Source: Acidobacteria bacterium UBA7540
GTDB taxonomy: Bacteria > Acidobacteriota > Terriglobia > UBA7540
NCBI GenBank assembly: GCA_002478145.1
Contig: DLMI01000214.1
Span: 1-5,722 of the forward strand
Reading direction: 5' to 3'
DNA length: 5,722 bases
Shown here one piece after another: positions 1 to 5,722 of the stretch. How positions within the stretch are numbered: the first letter of the stretch is position 1; each line of letters opens with the position of its first letter. Both the position numbers and the translations under genes were made by a program. The notes under the pieces were generated by a model. It was not told the DNA's origin. It saw nothing but the letters and a program-made list of their open reading frames with translations, and did not search any database.

Positions 1-1
1 T

Positions 2-2083
2 TCGCTGCCAACCATGACGCACGCCACGGAAGCCGGCCTGGTGATGGGCACGGCGGGTTATATGTCGCCCGAGCAGGTGCGCGGCATTGCCGTGGATGCG
101 CGTTCTGACATTTTCAGCTTTGGGGCAATTCTCTACGAAATGATTTCCGGCAAGCGCGCCTTTCATCGGGAGACTGCCGCGGATACGATGAGCGCCATCC
201 TGAAGGAAGATCCGGCAGATTTAAGCGAAACCAATCGCAACGTTTCTCCGGCGCTGGAACGCATTGTGCAGCATTGTCTGGAGAAAAATCCCGAGCAGCG
301 TTTCCATTCCGCAAGCGACATTGCGTTTGATCTGGAACATCTGACTGGCGTTTCGGGCACCAGCACCAGGGTGACGGCGGTGGCGAGCGCGCCGCCTCGG
401 AGCAGGCTGTTGCTCCCGATCACCCTAGCGGCGGCAATCGCTCTGGTGATGCTGGCTATCGGTTGGTGGCTAGGCCGAGGCAACGGTGGCGCGCCTCAGG
501 CCGAGTATAAGCAGATCACGTTTCGCACCGGTTCCATCGGCAATGCCCGCTTCACGCCCGACGGCAGCATCGTTTACAACGCATCGTGGGATGGCGGTGA
601 AGACCAACTCTATCTGGCTCGCACGGACGATCCGGGGGCGCGTGAACTGGGGTTGAAGGATGCGGAGATGCTTTCGATCTCCAAGAGCGGAGAACTGGCG
701 GTGCGGCTCAAGACAGCTTATTTCGGTGGCTACGCGCGAACCGGCACGCTGGCGCGGGTTCCGCTGAGTGGGGGAACGCCGCGAGAAGTGCTGGACAATG
801 TGCAGGACGCAGACTGGGCCGCAGACGGCGAAAAGATGGCGGTGGTGCGGTACACGCCGGAAAACAACCACTGGCGTTTGGAGTACCCCATTGGGAAGGT
901 GCTGTTCGACAGCATCAACTGGATAAGCCATCCGAAGATTTCTCCGGACGGCAAGTGGGTAGCGTTTGCCGACCATGAAAACCCAGGAGGCGACGACGAG
1001 GGCTCGGTGGCGGTGATTAGTTCGGATGGCAACGGGAAAGAGAAGAAACTTTCTTCCGGCTGGGAGACACTGGAGGGGATTCTCTGGTCTCCGACGGGGG
1101 ATGACATCTGGTTTACCTCCAGCGGTAGCGGCAGCGCCGCGAATCCGCGCGCCGTAACCCTCTCGGGCAAGCTGCGGACCATCACGAACGTGCCCGGAGG
1201 CATGTGGCTGGAAGACCTGCGGAATGGAACGGCACTGATGGTGACGCATCAGGAACGGATTGGAATACGCGGGTTGGGGCCGGGCGAAAAAGTGGAGCGC
1301 GAACTGGGTTGGTTCGGGTGGTCCATCGTGCGCGATATCAGCCGGGATGGCCGGAAGATCCTGTTCGAAGAGGAAGGCAATGGCGGAGGACCGAATTACA
1401 CTGTTTTCCTGCGCGATACGGATGGGTCGCCTCCGGCGCGGATTGGCGAGGGACTGGCCCGAGCCATCTCGCCCGATACAAAATGGGCGATCACAAAACC
1501 GGCGAAGGGCGGACCGCTGAGCCTGGTGCCGACGGGAGCGGGTGAGGCCAGAACGCTCACGCACGATGCCGTAAGCTACAGCGGGGTTCGCTGGTTGCCG
1601 GACGGAAAGCGGCTGCTGGCCGCGGGGATTGAAGCCGGACACGGCGCGCGTGACTACCTGATTGACCTAAGCAATGGCGATTCCAAGCCCATCACTCCAG
1701 AAGGAACGGCGGGAGCGAACCTCTCGCCCGACGGTCGCAGCACGGCGGTGGTGGGGTCCGATGGAAAATGGGGAGTTTGGCCACTGGAGGGGAGCGGCAT
1801 TCGCCTGATCCCGGGGTTGGATTCGAGCTATTACGTGACTGGGTGGTCGCCGGATGGGGGATCGGTATACGCGGTCTCGAGTCGAGCGAACGAGAAGATT
1901 GCGAAGGTCTATAAGGTGGATACAGCCACTGGAAAGATGGAGTTGTGGAAAACCTTCGGGACAGAAGTGGCAGCCGGAGTAACGGGAGTTGGAGCGCCTC
2001 ATTTTTCAAGCGACGGAACTGCGTACGCATACGACTACGATCGGGTACTGTCGGAGGCGTACGTGGTGACTGGATTGAAGTAG
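2..2083 (+). CDS. Ser/Thr protein kinase with C-terminal TolB/PD40-like beta-propeller (5'-truncated)
   Basis: C-terminal part of a membrane-anchored Hanks-type kinase. The frame is open to the left edge, so the N-lobe, HRD loop and DFG motif lie outside. The ATG at 14 is inside the activation segment and is not the start. Residues are numbered from that Met. The P+1 loop GTAGYMSPE (12-20), the subdomain IX motif SDIFSFG (31-37) and the subdomain XI arginine in NPEQRF (R96) are present, so the C-lobe looks intact. A hydrophobic helix follows at about 132-152, with arginines on its N-terminal side; this predicts a cytoplasmic kinase and an extracytoplasmic sensor. From about 178 to the end, SPDG-like motifs recur (for example at 181, 310, 359, 443, 528, 571, 612, 665), typical of PD40/TolB propeller blades. 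The ligand and substrates are unknown. The gene ends in TAG, 16 bp before the convergent reductase stop codon. Family assignment is firm; the sensing role is inference. Confidence 0.93.
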   Translation, partial: SLPTMTHATEAGLVMGTAGYMSPEQVRGIAVDARSDIFSFGAILYEMISGKRAFHRETAADTMSAILKEDPADLSETNRNVSPALERIVQHCLEKNPEQRFHSASDIAFDLEHLTGVSGTSTRVTAVASAPPRSRLLLPITLAAAIALVMLAIGWWLGRGNGGAPQAEYKQITFRTGSIGNARFTPDGSIVYNASWDGGEDQLYLARTDDPGARELGLKDAEMLSISKSGELAVRLKTAYFGGYARTGTLARVPLSGGTPREVLDNVQDADWAADGEKMAVVRYTPENNHWRLEYPIGKVLFDSINWISHPKISPDGKWVAFADHENPGGDDEGSVAVISSDGNGKEKKLSSGWETLEGILWSPTGDDIWFTSSGSGSAANPRAVTLSGKLRTITNVPGGMWLEDLRNGTALMVTHQERIGIRGLGPGEKVERELGWFGWSIVRDISRDGRKILFEEEGNGGGPNYTVFLRDTDGSPPARIGEGLARAISPDTKWAITKPAKGGPLSLVPTGAGEARTLTHDAVSYSGVRWLPDGKRLLAAGIEAGHGARDYLIDLSNGDSKPITPEGTAGANLSPDGRSTAVVGSDGKWGVWPLEGSGIRLIPGLDSSYYVTGWSPDGGSVYAVSSRANEKIAKVYKVDTATGKMELWKTFGTEVAAGVTGVGAPHFSSDGTAYAYDYDRVLSEAYVVTGLK

Positions 2084-2099
2084 GGTGGGATTACACAGA

Positions 2100-2936
2100 T
2101 CAGCCTGACAGACTTTCAATCGACCGCACTGCGTCTGGCGAGAGTGCCAAGGCAGAGCTGGCCAAATCCAACTTCATGTGCTCAGCGCTGGAAGTGCCGG
2201 TAAGTGGCAGCATTCCTGCCGCACGTGCGAATGCGAAAATAACCTGGGCCGGGGTGATGTCCTCGCGCGTCGCGAGGCCGGTGACGACAGGATGGCGCAG
2301 CACATCCATATTCGCTGTGAGCAGCGAAAATCCCTGATAGATGATCTTGCGCTCGCGACAGAATAATCGCACATCGCGGTCCCAGCCCAAGCGGGCGTAG
2401 CAGCGGTTTTGCACGAAGGCTGGATTTTCGGAATGGATGGCCGCCATTTGCTCAAGATGCTTTAGAGAAACATTGCTTACTCCCAGCAGACGAGTGCGGC
2501 CAGCGTCGCGCTCCTTCATCATTGCTTCCCAGACCTCAGCGTCGGCATCGGTCCAGCTGTAACCGGAAGAGGGGCCGTGCAGCACATAGCTTTCGACGTG
2601 GTCGGTGCCGAGATGTTCGAGCGAACTCGCCATCGACTGTGCGACCTGAACGGAGAGGCTGGCAGCGGGATCGTAGGGGAGGCGGTGGTCCTGGCCGGGC
2701 CGGTACGTGAATTTTGTTTGTAGAAAAAGATCAGCGCGCGTGACTACGCCGGAGACATAGGCGGCAGCCAATCCCTGGCCGACTCCCTCTTCGAAATAAT
2801 GGCGCCGCTGGTTGGCCGTATCGATGCCGCGAAAACCCGAGCGCAGCGCCAGTTCGACGAGGGCCGGAGTACGTTCTTCCTTCCAGGCGGTGCCGTAAAG
2901 AAAATCGGGGATGGATAGGGCGTCCAACGTAGGCAT
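2100..2936 (-). CDS. Aldo/keto reductase family protein
   Basis: Complete 278-residue protein of the aldo/keto reductase superfamily, normally soluble NAD(P)H-dependent carbonyl reductases with a TIM-barrel fold. The catalytic tetrad is visible: D39 in GFRGIDTAN, Y47 in HYFEEGVG, K75 in LFLQTKF and H120 in YVLHGP. GVSN (152-155) and the C-terminal PLTGTSSAEHMK segment (244-255, cofactor-binding region) also fit. D39 and Y47 are 8 residues apart instead of the usual 5, a variant I know from a subset of the family with a DTA...HY.E.GVG sequence. The length is slightly below the usual 280-330. The ATG at 2936 is chosen because the barrel begins soon after it and no in-frame start lies between it and the terminator upstream. 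No Shine-Dalgarno sequence precedes it. The substrate cannot be told from sequence. It is convergent with the kinase gene and separated by a terminator from the gene upstream on the same strand. Confidence 0.9.
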   Translation of the reverse strand: MPTLDALSIPDFLYGTAWKEERTPALVELALRSGFRGIDTANQRRHYFEEGVGQGLAAAYVSGVVTRADLFLQTKFTYRPGQDHRLPYDPAASLSVQVAQSMASSLEHLGTDHVESYVLHGPSSGYSWTDADAEVWEAMMKERDAGRTRLLGVSNVSLKHLEQMAAIHSENPAFVQNRCYARLGWDRDVRLFCRERKIIYQGFSLLTANMDVLRHPVVTGLATREDITPAQVIFAFARAAGMLPLTGTSSAEHMKLDLASSALALSPDAVRSIESLSG

Positions 2937-2956
2937 GCCGCTATTCTGACATGAGC

Positions 2957-2993
2957 TTGAAAAGGAAAACCGGGGACGGTTGCCCGTCCCCGG
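2957..2993 (-). terminator. Intrinsic (rho-independent) terminator of the exported-protein gene
   Basis: A perfect 10-bp GC-rich inverted repeat, CCGGGGACGG (2970-2979) and CCGTCCCCGG (2984-2993), encloses a 4-nt loop. Read on the - strand the stem is followed directly by TTTTCCTTTTC, a U-rich run once transcribed. It begins about 28 bp after the stop codon of the 3022-3999 gene and ends about 20 bp before the reductase start. The + strand has no T-run after the stem, so it should act in the leftward direction only. Confidence 0.82.
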
Positions 2994-3021
2994 CCTGGTC
3001 TGTTTGTGCTGCGTGCGAAGG

Positions 3022-3999
3022 TTATTGCTGTTGCGCCTGTGTCTGTTCGTCCAGCTCCACGCCGTCCCCGGCGTGAACGTCTTCCATGGCGAACACGATC
3101 ATGCCGGTCGCGGTGGTTGGCGTAGTTCCGATGACCACGATCTCGCCTACGGCGCGTCGCGGGAGGTCGCGGACGTGAATCACCGGGCCGTTCGACTTGG
3201 TGAACATTTGAGGATCGAACGACGGCTGTTTCATCTGCGTGTCTTCACTGATTGCAGCCTTGAAGGAAAGCGAATCCACGGGATCCTTCAGGTCGGCTTC
3301 GTAGCTGCGAACGGCGCGGAAATAGTCACCCACCTTCACGCCCTGGTTCGCTCCCAGGTTCATGTAGACCTTCTGTCCCGTACCCAGCTCTGAATCAAAA
3401 TCTCTGCCCATCACGATGCGGCCGGAAACCTTGCTGCCCGTGGGCAGGAAGCGGTCGAAACGCAGTGGCGGATGAAATGCCACCATGGTTTTTTCGGCGA
3501 AAGGAATGGCGGTGTCTCCCGGATTGATAGGGTCACACGCGTATTCGATGTGGGCGATCGCAGCCTTGCTTCGGGTATCGATGATGCGCACCCGGCCCAC
3601 TTCCTCGTAGGGCTGTCCCGTGGACTTCAGCAACTTGCGCTGTCCGGGAAACATTTCGTACTCATCAATATCGCGTAGCGCGCGGATAATCTCATACTCC
3701 GCACCCAACGTGTATCCGCTGCCTTCCAAGTAGATGATGTCGCCTCTAACGAACTTGGTGTCGGTGGGAGTTTCCAGCCCACCGGCGACGAAGTTGGCAT
3801 CGGGCAGGGTCTGGCGGTTGATGAAACCAGCGCAGTAAACATCTGCGTAAGTGGGCATTTGCACTCGCTGCACGGGGAAATTGGTCGTACTCGCGATCGT
3901 TCCCGGCGGCGTGGTGGTGTTCGCTGGGTTCGTGTCGGCCGTAGATTGAGCCCAGGTGGCGGTTGCGGCCAACAACAATAAAAGTCCTATTTTCTTCAT
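3022..3999 (-). CDS. Exported protein of unknown function with a duplicated beta-rich module
   Basis: 325-residue secreted or periplasmic protein that I cannot name. It starts MKK, then a hydrophobic stretch (LLLLLAATATWA), a typical Sec signal peptide with likely cleavage after A17. There is no lipobox cysteine, so it is not an obvious lipoprotein. A Thr/Pro/Asn-rich linker covers about 19-42. Two related modules follow. The first, about 85-167, runs from RGDIIYLEG through EEVGRVRII to NPGDTAIPF; the second, about 208-316, runs from GQKVYMNLG and GVKVGDYFRAVR through RAVGEIVVI to HAGDGVEL. The pattern (VY..G, G..Y/F..R, VG.h.hh, GD) recalls the C-terminal domain of FlgT and domains beside LysM in cell-envelope proteins, a weak resemblance. 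C56 and C155 could pair after export. The tail is Gln-rich. An in-frame ATG at 4056 would add 19 residues, but the one at 3999 has a GGAGGT site and begins a clean signal peptide. Confidence 0.85.
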   Translation of the reverse strand: MKKIGLLLLLAATATWAQSTADTNPANTTTPPGTIASTTNFPVQRVQMPTYADVYCAGFINRQTLPDANFVAGGLETPTDTKFVRGDIIYLEGSGYTLGAEYEIIRALRDIDEYEMFPGQRKLLKSTGQPYEEVGRVRIIDTRSKAAIAHIEYACDPINPGDTAIPFAEKTMVAFHPPLRFDRFLPTGSKVSGRIVMGRDFDSELGTGQKVYMNLGANQGVKVGDYFRAVRSYEADLKDPVDSLSFKAAISEDTQMKQPSFDPQMFTKSNGPVIHVRDLPRRAVGEIVVIGTTPTTATGMIVFAMEDVHAGDGVELDEQTQAQQQ

Positions 4000-4002
4000 G
4001 TT

Positions 4003-4008
4003 ACCTCC
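4003..4008 (-). promoter_or_regulatory. Shine-Dalgarno sequence that sets the start of the exported protein
   Basis: On the - strand GGAGGT lies 3 nt before the ATG at 3999 (TTGGAGGTAACATG). The match to the 16S rRNA 3' end is strong, although the spacing is on the short side. It decides the choice of the 3999 start over the upstream in-frame ATG at 4056. Confidence 0.8.
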
Positions 4009-4015
4009 AAGAAGA

Positions 4016-4053
4016 GGCACCCTCGGCGCCCTTCCAGTCAAATGCCGTGGAAG
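4016..4053 (-). other. Two abutting stem-loops in the leader of the exported-protein gene
   Basis: Reading the - strand towards the gene, CTTCCA (4053-4048) pairs with TGGAAG (4036-4031) across an 11-nt loop. The next base begins GGCGCC (4030-4025), which pairs with GGTGCC (4021-4016) across the 3-nt loop GAG, with one G-U pair in RNA. The second hairpin ends 7 nt before GGAGGT. The complementarity is visible in the sequence; a regulatory or mRNA-stabilising role is inference. Confidence 0.4.
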
Positions 4054-4068
4054 CATTGCTCCAGATGG

Positions 4069-4097
4069 AAGGTAACAACGGGGTAAGAGGGGGTCAA
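4069..4097 (-). promoter_or_regulatory. Candidate sigma-70 type promoter for the exported-protein gene
   Basis: On the - strand TTGACC (4097-4092, 5 of 6 bases of the -35 consensus) is followed after 17 bp by TACCTT (4074-4069). The -10 match is poor overall but keeps the most important T, A and final T. The predicted start near 4062 would give a leader of about 60 nt that contains both hairpins. It is the best candidate I see for this strand, but it is weak. Confidence 0.35.
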
Positions 4098-4145
4098 GGT
4101 TACGAGGGTGTCAGTCGGGATATGAAAACAGTTTTTTCGAGCGAA

Positions 4146-4172
4146 TTGTGAATCCACTGTTGCATCTATAAT
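4146..4172 (+). promoter_or_regulatory. Candidate promoter of aroDE
   Basis: A perfect -10 hexamer, TATAAT, lies at 4167-4172. The closest -35-like element is TTGTGA at 4146-4151 (4 of 6), with a 15-bp spacer, shorter than the usual 16-18. An A/T-rich stretch (GAAAACAGTTTTTTC, about 4124-4138) just upstream could act as an UP-like element. Transcription would begin near 4179, giving an untranslated leader of about 54 nt. The -10 is convincing; the -35 is not. Confidence 0.55.
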
Positions 4173-4185
4173 TCGACCCCTGTAA

Positions 4186-4232
4186 GATTCGCGCCGAACC
4201 TAATTGATTCAATCCGAAGCTGTTGATTCAAG
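4186..4232 (+). repeat. Degenerate tandem repeat in the aroDE leader, ending at the start codon
   Basis: GATTC recurs at 4186, 4206 and 4225, spaced 20 and 19 bp. The first two units are alike beyond this core: GATTC, three variable bases, CCGAA, then N-C-T and a final TT, roughly 14 matching positions. The third unit is only GATTCAAG before the ATG. Within the array the 9-mer TTGATTCAA, itself the interrupted palindrome TTGA-N-TCAA, occurs twice (4204-4212 and 4223-4231). In RNA the two copies could pair with each other with one central mismatch. It could be a regulator binding array, an RNA hairpin over the start site, or chance. Confidence 0.5.
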
Positions 4233-5722
4233 ATGATTTCGGCTCCTAAAAGCTATCCGCCCCGCCTGCTGCCCTTACGGCTGCCCCGGGTTTGCGTCGC
4301 CGTAGCCGCTTCCGACCCCGCCGAGCTGGTGGAGAAGGCTGAGGGTTTGATTCGCGATAACTCCTTTCTGGAGTTCAGGTTAGACCATCTTTCGAAGCCC
4401 GGGTTGGCGCTCCCCAAGATCAAGCATTTTGTGGAAACGCACCACGGGATTACGGTGATTGCCACCTGCCGCCGCGTGGCCAGCGGAGGCAAGTTCCGGG
4501 GGTCCATCGCTTCGCAACTCGACATCCTGGCCAAGGCTTCTGCCTTCGGATGCCAGCTGGTCGATGTGGAACTTCAGACTGCACTGAAGTGCAAGCCCGA
4601 TCAGCTGCAAAAACTGCGAGCCCGCGCCGCTTTAATTCTCTCCTTTCACGACTTCCGGGCCACCAAGAGGCTCGACGAGACTTTGCAAAAGATGCGCCAG
4701 TTTCCCGCCGACTTCTACAAAGTAGTCAGCACTGCTACCACGCTCGCCGACAATGTTTCCATGATCCAATTCCTGGGTCGCGAAAGCGACAACCATTCCA
4801 TCGTCGGCGTCTGCATGGGCGAACAGGGAATCATCAGCCGCGTGCTGGGAGTCCGTGCCGGCAGCGTATTCACCTTCGCCGCCGTGAGTCCGGGGGAAGA
4901 AACCGCTCCCGGACAAGTCACCGCGCAAGAGCTGCGCAGCGTCTACCGCATCGAACAGGTGGACGCCGCCACTCGCGTCTATGGCGTTGCCGGAGACCCG
5001 GTTATCCACTCGCTTTCGCCCGCCATCATGAATGCGGCCTTTCGCCGCGAGAACGTCAATGCGGTCTACCTGGCGTTGCACGCCAAAACACTCAAAGATT
5101 TGCTTACCTGTGTGCGCGAGATTCCTATCCACGGTCTCAGCATCACCATGCCATACAAGGAAGCGATTCTTCCCTTCCTCGATAATACCGATTCGCACAC
5201 TACAAAGATCGGCGCCTGCAATACAGTCGTGCGCGCGCAGGATGGCAAACTCTACGGCTTCAACACGGACACTTCGGGAGTGGTGCGTCCGCTGGAACGC
5301 CGACTCAGTACTTTGCAGGATGCAAAAATCCTCGTGCTGGGCGCGGGAGGTGCGGCCCGCGCCGCGGTCTTCGGACTGAAGGAACGTGGAGCGGAAGTCT
5401 TCATCCTCAATCGCAGCGCCGTCCCGGCTCAGAAGCTTGCCCGCCGTGCCCACGCGCGTTCGGTGAAACGTGCCGACCTCAAGAAGTATGCCTTCGACGT
5501 GATCATCAATGCCACGCCGGTCGGCATGGGCAACACTCGCGAGACTCCGCTGCAGGAAAAAGAGATCAACGCGCGCTACGTCTTCGACATGATTTACGAT
5601 CCTGGCGAAACCCGGCTGCTGCAACTGGCCAAGCAGCGAGGCGCGCAGACCATCCCCGGCATTGAAATGTTTGTATACCAGGCCGCTCGCCAGTTCGAAA
5701 TCTGGACCGGGAAACCCGCACC
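4233..5722 (+). CDS. aroDE: Bifunctional 3-dehydroquinate dehydratase (type I)/shikimate 5-dehydrogenase, open at right edge
   Basis: Cytoplasmic fusion enzyme catalysing two consecutive shikimate-pathway steps: dehydration of 3-dehydroquinate to 3-dehydroshikimate, then NADPH-dependent reduction to shikimate. 496 codons are in view without a stop. The AroD half (about 18-240) shows E47 and R49 in LEFRLD, E113 in DVEL, H139 in SFHDF, the Schiff-base lysine K163 in DFYKVV, R203 in ISRVLG and Q228 in PGQ. The AroE half (about 248 onward) shows SLSP (260-263), catalytic K309 in TMPYK, N330 in ACNTVV, catalytic D346 in GFNTD, the NADP loop GAGGAARA (370-377), NRS (393-395, usually NRT), NATPVGM and the closing YQAARQFEIWTG. 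Only a short tail should be missing. The ATG at 4233 is chosen because an in-frame TGA lies at 4224 and the first AroD strand begins about 18 residues in; no clear Shine-Dalgarno sequence is present. The D-then-E order matches the plant fusion. It is divergent from the exported-protein gene. Confidence 0.95.
   Translation, partial: MISAPKSYPPRLLPLRLPRVCVAVAASDPAELVEKAEGLIRDNSFLEFRLDHLSKPGLALPKIKHFVETHHGITVIATCRRVASGGKFRGSIASQLDILAKASAFGCQLVDVELQTALKCKPDQLQKLRARAALILSFHDFRATKRLDETLQKMRQFPADFYKVVSTATTLADNVSMIQFLGRESDNHSIVGVCMGEQGIISRVLGVRAGSVFTFAAVSPGEETAPGQVTAQELRSVYRIEQVDAATRVYGVAGDPVIHSLSPAIMNAAFRRENVNAVYLALHAKTLKDLLTCVREIPIHGLSITMPYKEAILPFLDNTDSHTTKIGACNTVVRAQDGKLYGFNTDTSGVVRPLERRLSTLQDAKILVLGAGGAARAAVFGLKERGAEVFILNRSAVPAQKLARRAHARSVKRADLKKYAFDVIINATPVGMGNTRETPLQEKEINARYVFDMIYDPGETRLLQLAKQRGAQTIPGIEMFVYQAARQFEIWTGKPA

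Noticed and set aside
14..16. ATG at 14 as the start of the kinase gene
   Set aside because: The frame is open to the left edge and this Met is inside the kinase activation segment, between the expected DFG and the visible SPE motif.
470..1642. 390-codon open frame on the - strand opposite the kinase gene
   Set aside because: It is rich in Arg, Pro, His and Gln without recognisable domains, and it lies antisense to clear propeller-coding sequence. High GC content explains its length.
2073..2121. Inverted repeat GATTGAA/TTCAATC around the convergent gene ends as a bidirectional terminator
   Set aside because: Only 7 A/T-rich base pairs around a loop of about 34 nt and no T-run; unlikely to terminate transcription.
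2941..2952. Four-codon mini-ORF (ATG TCA GAA TAG) on the - strand just before the reductase
   Set aside because: Too short to mean anything by itself, no ribosome binding site, and not a recognisable leader peptide.
2980..3393. 137-codon + strand frame overlapping the terminator and the exported-protein gene
   Set aside because: The - strand frame has a signal peptide, a ribosome binding site and a terminator; this one is a composition shadow.
4000..4056. Upstream ATG (4056) giving a 344-residue exported protein
   Set aside because: The extra 19 residues contain Arg and Pro and would bury the signal peptide; the 3999 ATG has GGAGGT directly before it.
4632..5624. 330-codon open frame on the - strand opposite aroDE
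   Set aside because: It is antisense to catalytic motifs of AroD and AroE and has no recognisable motif of its own.
1..5722. A new multi-gene system such as defence, mobile or biosynthetic cluster
   Set aside because: The four genes belong to unrelated families, lie in convergent and divergent arrangements with separate signals, and show no integrase, transposase, terminal repeats or tRNA site.

Overview
The window looks like ordinary chromosomal DNA of moderately high GC content from an acidobacterium; Terriglobia/'Koribacter-like' is my best guess. The basis is family-level: a Ser/Thr kinase fused through one membrane helix to a long TolB/PD40-type beta-propeller (a fusion very common in Acidobacteriota), a fused AroD-AroE enzyme, and an exported protein of a kind I associate with this phylum. 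No rRNA, tRNA, mobile element, CRISPR array or phage gene is visible.

Layout, left to right. (1) Positions 2-2083, + strand: the C-terminal part of a receptor-like Ser/Thr protein kinase, cut by the left window edge inside its activation segment; about 12 propeller-blade motifs follow the membrane helix. (2) Positions 2100-2936, - strand: a complete aldo/keto reductase, convergent with the kinase (16 bp between stop codons). (3) Positions 2957-2993: a strong intrinsic terminator for - strand transcription, lying between the next gene and the reductase. (4) Positions 3022-3999, - strand: an exported protein of unknown function with two copies of a beta-rich module. Its leader holds two abutting hairpins and a GGAGGT ribosome binding site. 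(5) Positions 4000-4232: a 233-bp divergent intergenic region with a consensus -10 box (TATAAT) for the rightward gene, a weaker candidate promoter for the leftward gene, and a degenerate tandem repeat that runs up to the rightward start codon. (6) Positions 4233-5722, + strand: bifunctional 3-dehydroquinate dehydratase/shikimate dehydrogenase (AroDE), still open at the right edge, with all expected catalytic residues of both halves present.

The genes do not form one pathway. AroDE carries out two consecutive steps of chorismate biosynthesis, the kinase is a signalling protein, and the reductase and the exported protein have no assigned partner here. Transcription appears to be in at least three separate units. 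I found no convincing new multi-gene system. The points most worth a second look are the repeat in the aroDE leader, the structured leader and internal duplication of the exported protein, the terminator just ahead of the reductase, and the regular 12-motif propeller of the kinase.
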